Made by a program: the position numbers and the translations under genes. Source: Bacteroidota bacterium (GTDB taxonomy: Bacteria; Bacteroidota; Bacteroidia; Chitinophagales; Chitinophagaceae). Taken from it: a stretch of 32,249 nt of DNA. The stretch is from the NCBI GenBank assembly GCA_023430465.1, contig JAEZAM010000001.1:1-32249 (forward strand). The letters run 5' to 3'. The number at the start of each line of letters is the position of its first letter. Position 1 is the stretch's first letter. The notes under the pieces were generated by a model. The model worked only from the letters and a program-made list of their open reading frames with translations, had not been told where the DNA came from and ran no database searches. This document shows positions 6,750 through 14,655 of the stretch, piece by piece.

Positions 6750-6838
6750 CGGTGAGGGCGGGATTCGAACCCGCGGTACAGTTTAACCCGTACGGCAGTT
6801 TAGCAAACTACTGATTTCAGCCACTCATCCACCTCACC
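6750..6838 (-). tRNA. tRNA-Ser (anticodon GCT)
   Basis: An 89-base class II tRNA is readable on the minus strand: acceptor GGTGAGG/CCTCACC with discriminator G, anticodon arm GTAGT-TTGCTAA-ACTGC with GCT, a long variable arm (GTACGGGTTAAACTGTAC), and T-arm GCGGG-TTCGAAT-CCCGC. It decodes AGC and AGT. Confidence 0.95.
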
Positions 6839-6867
6839 GTCGGCTGAATATCCCGTTTAAGGGGTGG

Positions 6868-6899
6868 CAAAAATAATGAGAACCAACAAGAAAACCCAA
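6868..6899 (-). promoter_or_regulatory. promoter of tRNA-Ser
   Basis: On the minus strand TTG (6899-6897, within a run of T) is followed after 21 bases by TATTTTTG (6875-6868), a good Bacteroidota -33/-7 pair 29 bases upstream of the tRNA. Confidence 0.65.
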
Positions 6900-6948
6900 A
6901 AAAATCAGCCTTAAACCAGAAGCCTCCAGCGGGCTCGCTTTTGAATTT

Positions 6949-7365
6949 TCACTTTTTTGTTTCTTTCATCAGCCCCTTCCTGAACTGCAACGGCGTCACC
7001 CCAGCCATCCCCTTGAAAAACTTGATGAAATTCGTCGTGTCATTATACCCGAACCGGTAACTGATCTCCGCCACCGTCTGACTCGTATCAAGCAACATCT
7101 TCTTCGCCTCGTCCGTCAACCGCTCCTCCATTACATCACAGGGCGATTTCCCGAGCGTTAAACGGATCGTATTCGTCAGGTGCCTGGGGGCAATGAACAA
7201 CTTCTCCGCAAACATCCGCGTGCTCGCCCGCTTCTCGATCCGCTGGCTCAACAGATCCGTGATGTGCTCCTCCGTCAGCCGGAGGAAATCCCTGGTGATC
7301 TCCTCACTCCGGCTTGCTATCTTTTGCGGCAATATGTCCTGGGTAGTTCCCGCCATATTTTTCAT
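6949..7365 (-). CDS. AraC-family transcriptional regulator (short form)
   Basis: The product is 138 residues, little more than the AraC/XylS DNA-binding domain. First HTH is around RMFAEKLFIAPRHLTNTIRLTLGKSP, second around TVAEISYRFGYNDTTNFIKFFKGMAGVTPLQFRK, which is the family signature near the C-terminus. The usual sensor domain is missing or reduced to about 40 N-terminal residues. The ATG at 7365 overlaps the TGA of the upstream SDR gene by one base (TGATG), so the pair is translationally coupled, and the regulator probably controls this operon or a related oxidoreductase function. A TTG at 7368 is possible but less likely. Confidence 0.88.
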   Translation of the reverse strand: MKNMAGTTQDILPQKIASRSEEITRDFLRLTEEHITDLLSQRIEKRASTRMFAEKLFIAPRHLTNTIRLTLGKSPCDVMEERLTDEAKKMLLDTSQTVAEISYRFGYNDTTNFIKFFKGMAGVTPLQFRKGLMKETKK

Positions 7366-8129
7366 CAAAGATAAATCCCTCCTGAAACTTCGATGCGCTG
7401 TCCATTCACCCAGCCGGCCGCATCACTGCAAAGAAATGCGACCACCGGACCAATATCAGCCGGCAAACCGACCCTGCCAAGGGCTGTCTGCGACGCGATC
7501 ATCCTGTTCATCTCCGCATTGTCCCTTACCACTCCCCCGCCAAAATCCGTTTCAATAGCACCCGGTGCCACCACATTCACCCGGATCCCGCGGGCACCCA
7601 ACTCCTTCGCCTGGTATCGGGTCAACGTCTCGATCGCCCCCTTCATGGCGGCATAAGCAGAATAACCAGGGAGACTGAACCTTGCCAGGCCCGTTGATAC
7701 ATTCACAATCCCGCCTCCATCCGCCAGGACAGGCAATAATGTTTGCGTAAGAAAATAGGCGCTTTTCAGATGGATATTTACCAGCTGGTCAAACTGCTCC
7801 ATACTCGTCTGCTCGAACGGTGCGTGGATACCTATCCCGGCATTATTGACGAGAAAATCAAAATCCTCCCGCTGGAATATTTCTTTCAGTGCCTGTTTAA
7901 GATTGCCGGCAAATGTGCCGTATCCCTGTGCTTTTTCCACATCTAACTGCAAGACGTGAGCCTTACGACCGAGGGCCTCGATCTCCCTCACTACTTCTTC
8001 AGCCTGATCCTGGCGGCTATGGTATGTAATGACGATGTCCAATCCCGCTGATGCCAGGCTCAACGCCATGTTACGGCCAAGCCCGCGGCTACCACCCGTG
8101 ACAAGCGCGATCTTATTGTTTTTTTCCAT
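7365..8129 (-). CDS. SDR family NAD(P)-dependent oxidoreductase
   Basis: The 254-residue product is a classical short-chain dehydrogenase/reductase. Cofactor motif TGGSRGLG is at 11-18, NNAG at 95-98, and the catalytic residues are S145 (IVNVSTG), Y159 and K163 (YAAMK). The PG and substrate-loop region follows at 189-215. An Arg-rich loop (TYHSRQDQ) after the second strand suggests NADP(H), but this is uncertain. The substrate cannot be read from sequence; 3-oxoacyl-ACP reductase-like and sugar or aldehyde reductases look similar. It is the first gene of a two-gene operon with an AraC-type regulator. Confidence 0.93.
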   Translation of the reverse strand: MEKNNKIALVTGGSRGLGRNMALSLASAGLDIVITYHSRQDQAEEVVREIEALGRKAHVLQLDVEKAQGYGTFAGNLKQALKEIFQREDFDFLVNNAGIGIHAPFEQTSMEQFDQLVNIHLKSAYFLTQTLLPVLADGGGIVNVSTGLARFSLPGYSAYAAMKGAIETLTRYQAKELGARGIRVNVVAPGAIETDFGGGVVRDNAEMNRMIASQTALGRVGLPADIGPVVAFLCSDAAGWVNGQRIEVSGGIYL

Positions 8130-8142
8130 GATTGTTTTTTTA

Positions 8143-8150
8143 CAAAGCTA
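8143..8150 (-). promoter_or_regulatory. possible -7 box of the SDR-araC operon
   Basis: TAGCTTTG on the minus strand fits TAnnTTTG and lies 13 bases before the SDR ATG, giving a very short leader. No clear upstream TTG is seen, so this is tentative. Confidence 0.35.
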
Positions 8151-8208
8151 AAGCCGGGGTGGAGGGAAAAAGTAATGCAGAGTTCAGAATTATGGTGGGG
8201 CTGAGAGT

Positions 8209-8255
8209 GCTGCACGGTTTCACGCACAGTAGCAAAGGGAGCAAAGACGCAAAAG
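8209..8255. repeat. dispersed intergenic repeat (TGC-TGCAYGGTTTCACG type)
   Basis: The segment reads TGCTGCACGGTTTCACG ... GGGAGCAAAGACGCAA and recurs with small changes at 9481-9528. It shares the TTTCACGC and GGGAGCAAAG words with the tRNA-Pro-associated repeats, suggesting one broad family in this genome. Confidence 0.5.
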
Positions 8256-8269
8256 GTTGAGGTTGAGAT

Positions 8270-8863
8270 TTAATGTGCTTTCAGATTATCAGCCGCATCC
8301 GTCACCGTTTTTTCTACTCTCGCCTGTCGCGTCCCGGGGCGCTTCGCACTCATGATCCATGTCAGTATCAACTTTCTTGCTGAAGGGGAAAATGCATGAA
8401 AATTTGCTGCTGCCTTTTTATTTTTTTTTAATAGTGCGGCGAGGTCAGGCGGTATCTCCATATTCTCCACTCCCTCCATGGCAGTCCAGGTACCGGTCCG
8501 TTTTGCCAGGTCGACCATCGCCTGGCCCGCGGGCCGCATCAACCCGGCGTCCGTTAGTTTTTTCACACGCTCCCGGTTTATCCTGCTCCAATTACTTTTC
8601 GGCTTGCGCTTACTAAAAAATTGCAAACGGCTGTCTTCATCACGCCTGATCACCTTACTATCTATCCATCCAAAGCATAATCCCTCTTCCACCGCTGCGG
8701 GATTGTCGAGCACAAACTCAGGATGCCCTTTTTTGTACAATACAAGCCAGGCATTGTCAAGCTTTGCATGATTTCTTTCAAGCCAACTGCGCCACTGGGC
8801 ACGGCTTTTAGGGTTGACTACGATTACACCGTCTCGTTTTTCCATACTGATCTGCTGATCCAT
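8270..8863 (-). CDS. YdeI/OmpD-associated family protein
   Basis: The product is about 197 residues from the ATG at 8863 (alternatives: TTG at 8875, ATG at 8845). It shows the family pattern: a WRSWLERNHAKLDNAWLVLYKK start, EEGLCFGWIDSK, FSKRKPKSNWSRINRERV, and the C-terminal FHAFSPSARKLILTWIMSAKRPGTRQARVEKTV segment. No signal peptide, so cytosolic. Members are often annotated as bacteriocin-protection or OmpD-associated proteins, but biochemical function is unclear. It is monocistronic, divergent from the SnoaL-like gene across about 90 bases. Confidence 0.85.
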   Translation of the reverse strand: MDQQISMEKRDGVIVVNPKSRAQWRSWLERNHAKLDNAWLVLYKKGHPEFVLDNPAAVEEGLCFGWIDSKVIRRDEDSRLQFFSKRKPKSNWSRINRERVKKLTDAGLMRPAGQAMVDLAKRTGTWTAMEGVENMEIPPDLAALLKKNKKAAANFHAFSPSARKLILTWIMSAKRPGTRQARVEKTVTDAADNLKAH

Positions 8864-8991
8864 AAAATTAATCAACTCATACGCAATTCGGTGAACGGTT
8901 TCACACGATCGGGGATGATAATGTTGGCGTACAAAATGCAGCTTCGCAAAAATGAAACAAATGAAAAGAGGGCTGATATTGGCATTTTGCG

Positions 8992-9462
8992 GTGTTTATT
9001 TTGCTAAGCACACAAAACATCCTGGCGCAGCCGGACAACCAGGAAGAAGTGAACAAAGAGCTCGTGAGAAAAATGAATGGCCTTTTCAACGAGGGAAAAT
9101 CTGCCGAGGCAACAGCCTATTACAGTGACAGCCTGGCAAGAGGCGGTAACATAAATGGTAAACCGGCCTTCCTGGCGTTCCAGGAAGATATCTCCCGAAC
9201 GTTTCCCGATGTCCGGACAACCATCCTCGAATTATGGGCCGACCAGGATTGGGTAATTGCAAAATGTTCTTTCAGCGGCACGCACATAGGCACAGCAACC
9301 TTACCGCACCACGGGCAGGTACTGGTTGGACTCGCGCCTACTGGCAAACGATTCTCTGTGACGCATATCCGGATGTATAAGATACGGGATGGGAAGATCG
9401 TTGCGCGGCAGGCGGTTCGCGACGACCTCGGTATGCTGCAGCAATTAGGTATCATAAGGTAG
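8992..9462 (+). CDS. SnoaL-like (ester cyclase type) secreted protein with a frameshifted signal peptide
   Basis: The 156-residue frame begins with GTG at 8992. The body matches the SnoaL/NTF2-like fold: VRKMNGLFNEGKSAEATAYYSD, a FPDVRTTILELWADQDWVIAKCSFSGTHIG core, and FSVTHIRMYKIRDGKIVARQAVRDDLGMLQQLG, as in polyketide-cyclase-like proteins of unknown substrate. The expected signal peptide is split. An ATG at 8952 opens another frame encoding MKQMKRGLILAF, and removing one T from the TTTT at 8985-8988 would fuse both into a normal signal peptide ending in NILAQ. Either the gene is a recent mutant, the run is a sequencing error, or the shorter GTG form is used and keeps only a weak signal. 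Confidence 0.75.
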   Translation: MFILLSTQNILAQPDNQEEVNKELVRKMNGLFNEGKSAEATAYYSDSLARGGNINGKPAFLAFQEDISRTFPDVRTTILELWADQDWVIAKCSFSGTHIGTATLPHHGQVLVGLAPTGKRFSVTHIRMYKIRDGKIVARQAVRDDLGMLQQLGIIR

Positions 9463-9480
9463 TTTGGGAAGTGGCGGACC

Positions 9481-9650
9481 CTGCTGCATGGTTTCACGTA
9501 AAGTAACCGGGGGAGCAAAGGCGCAAGAGAAAGTGCGGAGTGCGGAGTGTGGAGTGCGGAGTCACGCAAAGTCACAAGTCGTTCTCCTTCTCGTTCTACG
9601 CCACACCACCCTCCTCACACTCCGCACTCCACCCCCACTCTCTCCTCTAT
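9481..9650. repeat. palindromic intergenic repeat with TGCGGAG units
   Basis: It opens with CTGCTGCATGGTTTCACG, related to 8209-8255, then short direct units GTGCGGAGT (9533-9562). A perfect 14-base inverted repeat is formed by 9549-9562 and 9619-9632, enclosing CACGCAAAGTCAC and a pyrimidine-rich TTCTCCTTCTCGTTC stretch. No protein-coding signal is seen in 9463-9837 apart from this; 9651-9837 is featureless to my reading. Confidence 0.65.
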
Positions 9651-9837
9651 TTGGTTTTTACAGATTAATGTATAAGTTTGTCCCGTCTTACATCCGGTGC
9701 AGCCGCACATTTTTGCTCTGTTATTAGCCTTTGCAATGTTCAGGGTCGCTCATGACCACGACCTATTCCGTTATCAGTCTCTTGTCCGATTTGTTAGTAG
9801 TAATGCCTCTTTTGACTTAACTATTAAATTCAAAGCG

Positions 9838-10086
9838 ATGAGAAGTTCAGAATTTATTTTGCTGGATGAGCAGAAAATGAAAACCGCCGTTATCACCCAG
9901 GGCGTTTTTATTGCGAAAAGAGAGCTTGGAGATCACAAGGTCTTCCTCTTTCAGATGGACAATTTTTATGTAGAAACTTATTGCAACGTTCAAAGCAAAC
10001 ACATCGATGAGTTCCGCGTGTTTTATTACACCACAGCTCTTCAACCTTATATCGATGATATTTCATTGGGGGACATGCTGAATTAG
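9838..10086 (+). CDS. small hypothetical protein
   Basis: The product is 82 residues from the ATG at 9838: MRSSEFILLDEQKMKTAVIT, then GVFIAKRELGDHKVFLFQMDNFYVETYCNV and a FRVFYYTTALQPYIDDISL tail. It reads as a small alpha/beta cytosolic protein with no signal. The frame is open upstream to 9697, but that part has a poor, low-complexity character, so the later start was preferred. I do not recognise a named family. It converges with the NHL lipoprotein gene. Function unknown. Confidence 0.6.
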   Translation: MRSSEFILLDEQKMKTAVITQGVFIAKRELGDHKVFLFQMDNFYVETYCNVQSKHIDEFRVFYYTTALQPYIDDISLGDMLN

Positions 10087-10145
10087 TCAGGTGTGCTGGT
10101 AAATGGATTAACTGTTCCTTGAGTATGACCGGGTGTTGCCCGGCT

Positions 10146-11453
10146 CTATTGCTGCACGCGACGGATCTTGAAGTTTCCGTTATCTGCTACATAGAACCGG
10201 CGCATCTGGCCCGGAATGTCAGCTACCGCGACACCCTCAGGTAATTTGAAACGCGCCTGCGATAAGGGCCCATCGGTATTTCCCGACAACGGTTGTCCCA
10301 ACAGGTCGACAGCAGTGGCCTGGCCATTGAATATCCGTTTGATCCGGTTAAGGCCTTTGCACACCACGTACAGGTTGCCTTCATCATCAGCCGTAATGCA
10401 GGTTGGCTGCGCCCCTTCGCCCAGGTTGGTGATCCATGTTGTTGTTTCACCTCCCGGCGTGATCCGCCGTATCTTATTTCCCAATTTCTCCGTTACAAAA
10501 ATATCCCCGTTCTCAAGCAGACAGATACCTGCGGGTGATGGTATACCGGCATTGCCACCTGTACCATCTGTGCTGACCGTGGTACCATTTCCTGCTACGT
10601 CTGATACGGTGCTGCTCCAGAGGTTCACCTTCCTCACGCGGTGATTCCCAAGGTCAGCCACGAACAGTTCGGTGCCATCCTTATTTATTGCAATGCCACA
10701 TGGTTGATTAAAACGAGCCGTTGATGCATCGCCATTCACATACCCCATCGTGCCATCCCCCGCAACGGTTGTCACGATACCATTGAGATCTATCTTTCGG
10801 ATGCAATGGTTACCCTGGTCTGATACATAGATATTTCCCATACCATCCACCGTTGTTGCTATCGGGAACCTGAACCGCGCCACGTTAGTACTGCCATCAG
10901 CCAGGCCGGCAATACCACTGCCTGCAAAGTTGCTGACCACACCCTGCTGATCTATGCGGCGAATACGGTGCACATCACATACATACAGGCTGCCCTGCTG
11001 ATCAGACATAATCGAGACCGGATTGGCGAAGGATGCCAGATTCCCCGCGCCATTGTCAGTTCCCTGGATGCCGGTACCTGCAAATGTGCTGACCTCCCAG
11101 GCAATGAACTCAAAAGAATTTGACCGTGTAGCTGATCGCTGCCCAACCGTGATGGTGACATCATGAAGACCTGCTGATAGCGTGTTAGGAATCTCGGCCA
11201 CCACCTGTACAGGGGTGACGGACCGCACGGTTGCTGCATTGTCGCCGATCCTGACCAGAACGCTGGCGATATCGTTTCCAAAGCCTGACCCTGTGATGGT
11301 AATAATGCCTGCGTCACCCAGGGACGGAGACACCGAGGCTATGACAACGCTTTGCACTCCCGAAACGGGAACCTGCTGACCGTTGTCTTTCTTTTTGCAG
11401 GCACACCAAATTGACAGCAAAAGGATCAGGTAAAGAGTTCTCATCTTCTCCAT
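10146..11453 (-). CDS. IPT/TIG plus NHL-repeat lipoprotein
   Basis: The product is 435 residues. An N-terminal signal (RTLYLILLLSIWCAC) ends in a likely lipid Cys and a KKKDNG linker, although the lipobox is not canonical. Residues about 38-116 form an IPT/TIG immunoglobulin-like domain (VSPSLGDAGIITITGSGFG). From about 120 to the end a beta-propeller of NHL repeats is seen, with recurring NIYVSDQGNHCIRKID, LFVADLGNHRVRKV, and FYVADNGNFKIRRV strands separated by TFAGTG/TVAGDGT and DG...ARF loops. Such proteins are surface-exposed in Bacteroidota, often in carbohydrate or surface-binding settings, but no partner is nearby. Monocistronic. Confidence 0.88.
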   Translation of the reverse strand: MEKMRTLYLILLLSIWCACKKKDNGQQVPVSGVQSVVIASVSPSLGDAGIITITGSGFGNDIASVLVRIGDNAATVRSVTPVQVVAEIPNTLSAGLHDVTITVGQRSATRSNSFEFIAWEVSTFAGTGIQGTDNGAGNLASFANPVSIMSDQQGSLYVCDVHRIRRIDQQGVVSNFAGSGIAGLADGSTNVARFRFPIATTVDGMGNIYVSDQGNHCIRKIDLNGIVTTVAGDGTMGYVNGDASTARFNQPCGIAINKDGTELFVADLGNHRVRKVNLWSSTVSDVAGNGTTVSTDGTGGNAGIPSPAGICLLENGDIFVTEKLGNKIRRITPGGETTTWITNLGEGAQPTCITADDEGNLYVVCKGLNRIKRIFNGQATAVDLLGQPLSGNTDGPLSQARFKLPEGVAVADIPGQMRRFYVADNGNFKIRRVQQ

Positions 11454-11556
11454 TTGGGCGCCAAATTAGCGCCTGCCGCGCGTCCCGATGCCACAAGGAG
11501 GATGGAATGGCGTATTTACCGTCTCAAATGATTGGAACCGCAAATCATGCTGCTGA

Positions 11557-11940
11557 CTACACCTGGAATATCTGTATCCTGTTACCACATGTATCATCAA
11601 ATACAGCGATCGTTGCGCCGCCCATAGCGGTGGGTGCCATGGTAAAATTTACACCTGCATCAGCCAGTCTCCTGTGCTCCGCTTCAATGTCATCAACCTG
11701 GAAGGCAGCAACGGGAATTCCTGCCTGGTACAAGGCAGCCTGGTATACTTTTGCCGGCTCAAATGCCAGCGGCTCGAGCACCACCTCCGGGCCATCCTGT
11801 TCTGTTGGTGACACAACAGTAAGCCAGCGATGCTCACCCATCGGGATCTCGGTCTTTTTTACAAAACCCAGTTTATCCGTATAAAATTGCAAAGCCCGAT
11901 CCTGATCCTGTACCGTAATGCTGAGAAGTTTAACGCGCAT
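11557..11940 (-). CDS. VOC family (glyoxalase/bleomycin-resistance-like) protein
   Basis: The 127-residue product has two beta-alpha-beta-beta-beta modules of the vicinal oxygen chelate fold: KLLSITVQDQDRALQFYTDKLGF and PVAAFQVDDIEAEHRRLADAGVNF...GNRIQIFQ. A terminal F-D-D-x-x-G-N-R-I pattern is typical. Metal ligands cannot be assigned with certainty and the substrate is unknown. It lies 60 bases after the AraC regulator on the same strand and is probably the last gene of that unit. Confidence 0.88.
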   Translation of the reverse strand: MRVKLLSITVQDQDRALQFYTDKLGFVKKTEIPMGEHRWLTVVSPTEQDGPEVVLEPLAFEPAKVYQAALYQAGIPVAAFQVDDIEAEHRRLADAGVNFTMAPTAMGGATIAVFDDTCGNRIQIFQV

Positions 11941-12000
11941 AATATTGAAATTGTAGCGGCAAGCTAATCGATGATGACTGAAGAGACTATTTCAAAATTG

Positions 12001-12423
12001 CTATTTATGAAATAAAGGCGGCAGGGACTTCGCTGAGCCCTGCCGCTTTGTATAACGTGAAGGAATATGTGATGTCATCCTGCGAAAAAGGCTGCTGAAA
12101 CTGGCCACGCTGCTGAACCCGCAGCTATAGCAGACATCCGTTACCGGCATGCCCTGGTCCAGCATCTGTCTGGCCTGGCGTACACGCACACTGCGCAGAT
12201 ACTGGTACGGCGTGACGCCATAATAATTCCGGAAACTCCGGATGAAGTGAAACAGCGAAAGGCCTGCAGTTGTTGCTATTTGTTTCAATTGAATGTCTTC
12301 ACCATAATGATCATCCATCAGTTGTTTCGCCAGCCGTAACCGGGCCTCGAGCTCTTCATGTATAGCCCGTTCCCGTCGCAGCCGGTGTAACTCCTGTTCG
12401 AAATAAGTCATTTGCTTACTCAT
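12001..12423 (-). CDS. AraC-family transcriptional regulator
   Basis: The product is about 140 residues from the ATG at 12423 (a TTG at 12447 would add eight). The double HTH of AraC/XylS is clear: LKQIATTAGLSLFHFIRSFRNYYGVTPYQYLRSVRVRQARQML then PVTDVCYSCGFSSVASFSSLFRRMTSHIPSRY. Before it is a short charged helix (FEQELHRLRRERAIHEELEARLRLAKQLM) rather than a ligand-binding domain. It follows the TonB receptor by a few bases, so it may regulate uptake genes in this unit. A strong hairpin overlaps its last codons (12015-12049). Confidence 0.88.
   Translation of the reverse strand: MSKQMTYFEQELHRLRRERAIHEELEARLRLAKQLMDDHYGEDIQLKQIATTAGLSLFHFIRSFRNYYGVTPYQYLRSVRVRQARQMLDQGMPVTDVCYSCGFSSVASFSSLFRRMTSHIPSRYTKRQGSAKSLPPLFHK
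12015..12049 (-). terminator. hairpin overlapping the 3' end of the AraC gene
   Basis: On the minus strand GCGGCAGGG and CCCTGCCGC pair around an 11-base loop, extended by A-T pairs to about 12 pairs and followed by TTTATTTC. It lies within the last codons and could end or attenuate transcription before the VOC gene. Confidence 0.45.
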
Positions 12424-12448
12424 CCATGAATTGAAATGCTTCGACAAT

Positions 12449-14617
12449 TTATAGTTTTATCTTGATGCCGCCATTGAATATAAACCCTTCCGTATGGGTC
12501 CATATTTCATCGAACTGCGGATCAAGATGATCTCCGCTGACCACGGGTTTGAAACGGCTCTGCCTGGTGTCCGTAAAATTTTCAAAATTTATATATACCG
12601 AAAACCAACTGAATATCTTTTCCGCCATAAACCCAAGTTCCTTGAAAGGCCGGGTACGAAGACCATTGCTCAGTAACTGCTTACCCGTAAAATAGCCTTC
12701 CAGCCCAAGTTTCACCACGCCCTCTTTTTCATAAATAAGTGCGGTATTCAGTTTATGCGCGGGCACAAGCGGAAGAAATGGCTTTCCGGGTATTGAGTGA
12801 GACCTTGCATCGGTATACGTATAGCCGAGAAAGAGTTTCAGGTGCTTCCGATAAATAAACCGCGCATTGGTTTCAAACCCTGCACTCACCAATGGCTTTT
12901 CTCCATTGAAAAATGAAACACCGATACCACTCCCTGTCAACAGCAATGGCTTTTGGATCGTGGTCAGGAAAAACATCTGGTTCACTGTAAACTGTACATC
13001 CATCCCCAGCATGCCGCGATAGTTGAGATCGGCCGTGCCACCATAACTCCTCTCCGGCTCCACACCTGTTAGTGGCATAAGACCCCGATATTGGAACACT
13101 TCTGTTCTTTCCGTAAAAAGAGAAGGTGCCTTGTACCCGATCCCACCTCCTATGCGTGAGGTCAATGAGGGAGTAATGGTAAACAAGGCCGAGATCCTCG
13201 GCAAAACGAAGAAGTGGTCGTCTGTATACCCTGGATTCGAATACCGCAGGTGATCGAGGCGCAGACCGGTCTCTATTTCTACCGAACGCGCTGCCCGGAA
13301 AGTATACTGCGCATATGCCCCGGTGGTTACATTCTTTTCATTCCTGGCTACGATCAGGGCATCCGTAAAATTATTGTACATAACATTGATGCCGGTGACG
13401 AGCGCACTCGTCTCCCTGTTTGCAACAAACGAAGCATCGGTGTACGCGGTGATATCCTTTCCTTTGAACACATACCCCGGCAGTTCGATGGTCCGATCGA
13501 ACCGGCTGAGGCTTTGCTTCAAAACAAGCTTCTTGCCATCTGCAAGATCACGGTTGATTTCCAGCGTGCTGATGTTGCGGCGGGTGTCATTCAATTCCAC
13601 ATATTGATGACTGGCATCAGGCTTTCCCCTGATCACAAAAATGTCACCTCCTTTGCGGTCTGCCGATGTGTAGCTGTTCCCGATCGAAATGGTGGTTCGT
13701 TCATCCGGGTAAAAGAACAACCGGGGATGCAGCGTATAGTCGCTGGTCTTTGGCAATTCAGTGAAGTCATCTTTGTCGACATCGTATGCCTTCTGCCGAT
13801 TGTACATGGCAAGCATCGTAAAGCCGATCTTTTTAGTTCGCATCGCGGTGAAGCCGCCGATGTTTGCCTGGCCGATGTTTGAATAGTTCACTATGAAATT
13901 GTGAACGGGCTTATCACCGGGAGTCTTTGAAACAAAATTTATCACACCGGCTATCGAACCTGCACCATAAAGTGTAGAGGCCGGACCTTTGATGATCTCT
14001 ACCTGCTGCAGATCGAGCGGCGGAATCTCGAGTACACTCAGTCCGCCGGAGAAATTTCCGAAGTTGGGAAAGCCATCTTTCAGCAGTTGAGTATACCGGC
14101 CATCAAGACCCTGTATGCGTATCGCCGCGTTCGCAGAAGTCGCTGAAGTTTGCTGCACCTGTATGCCCGTACTTTCATGGAGCAGCATGGCTACATTGCC
14201 GGGACGCATATTGTTCTTTTCATCGATCTCCTCTTCTTCTATCATTTCTACGCGCGCCGGCTCGTTGGCTATGCTTCTGCTGATACGGGTGGAACGGACG
14301 ATTACCTCTTCCATCTCCTCCTCTTCCCGCTCAAGGTAAATGACAAGCGAATCTTCCTTGCCACTGTAATCATAATCGACTATCTGATCTTCGAATCCGA
14401 TGGCCCTGACGACAAGTTTGTACGTACCGTTTCCGGGGAAAATGATGCTCGCCCGGCCACTGGCATCGGTAACATAATTAAGGCCGGAACCTCTTACCCT
14501 GATTGCTGATTGCACAATGGAAGAATCGGACTGGTCTTTTGTATTAACGTGTATGGGTGGCTGTGCCATTGCCTGGAGAGTACCCAGCAACAGGCTCAGC
14601 ATTATTAATAAACGCAT
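12449..14617 (-). CDS. TonB-dependent outer-membrane receptor
   Basis: The product is 722 residues. Signal peptide 1-19 (cleavage at AMA/Q), then a CarboxypepD_reg-like beta-sandwich (about 22-95) typical of Bacteroidota receptors, a very acidic EREEEEMEEVIV stretch in TonB-box position, the plug domain (about 110-235, with LLHESTGIQVQQ, IRIQGLDGRYTQLLKDG and VEIIKGPASTLYG), and a 22-strand-type barrel to the C-terminus. Receptors of this form import metal chelates, haem or cofactors; the ligand is not visible. The Cys/His-rich DUF6660-like gene 38 bases upstream hints at metals, by association only. Downstream is an AraC regulator almost adjacent. Confidence 0.93.
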   Translation of the reverse strand: MRLLIMLSLLLGTLQAMAQPPIHVNTKDQSDSSIVQSAIRVRGSGLNYVTDASGRASIIFPGNGTYKLVVRAIGFEDQIVDYDYSGKEDSLVIYLEREEEEMEEVIVRSTRISRSIANEPARVEMIEEEEIDEKNNMRPGNVAMLLHESTGIQVQQTSATSANAAIRIQGLDGRYTQLLKDGFPNFGNFSGGLSVLEIPPLDLQQVEIIKGPASTLYGAGSIAGVINFVSKTPGDKPVHNFIVNYSNIGQANIGGFTAMRTKKIGFTMLAMYNRQKAYDVDKDDFTELPKTSDYTLHPRLFFYPDERTTISIGNSYTSADRKGGDIFVIRGKPDASHQYVELNDTRRNISTLEINRDLADGKKLVLKQSLSRFDRTIELPGYVFKGKDITAYTDASFVANRETSALVTGINVMYNNFTDALIVARNEKNVTTGAYAQYTFRAARSVEIETGLRLDHLRYSNPGYTDDHFFVLPRISALFTITPSLTSRIGGGIGYKAPSLFTERTEVFQYRGLMPLTGVEPERSYGGTADLNYRGMLGMDVQFTVNQMFFLTTIQKPLLLTGSGIGVSFFNGEKPLVSAGFETNARFIYRKHLKLFLGYTYTDARSHSIPGKPFLPLVPAHKLNTALIYEKEGVVKLGLEGYFTGKQLLSNGLRTRPFKELGFMAEKIFSWFSVYINFENFTDTRQSRFKPVVSGDHLDPQFDEIWTHTEGFIFNGGIKIKL

Positions 14618-14655
14618 AATGTTTTGAAATTAGTGAATGGAAAAATTAGTGGTCA

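Noticed and set aside
6555..6755. Two overlapping open frames reading through tRNA-Pro
   Set aside because: Their peptides (RIRTCDPLVPNQ, RQDSNLRPPGPKP) are the well-known false translations of tRNA sequence; the cloverleaf is complete.
9533..9562. Short GTGCGGAGT tandem units considered as a CRISPR array
   Set aside because: Units are adjacent and 7-9 bases long without spacers.
9464..9727. 87-codon frame between the SnoaL-like gene and the small hypothetical gene
   Set aside because: It translates the low-complexity palindromic repeat and has no protein-like pattern.
13214..13882. 222-codon plus-strand frame opposite the TonB receptor gene
   Set aside because: It is antisense to a clear receptor gene, with no family motif or start context.
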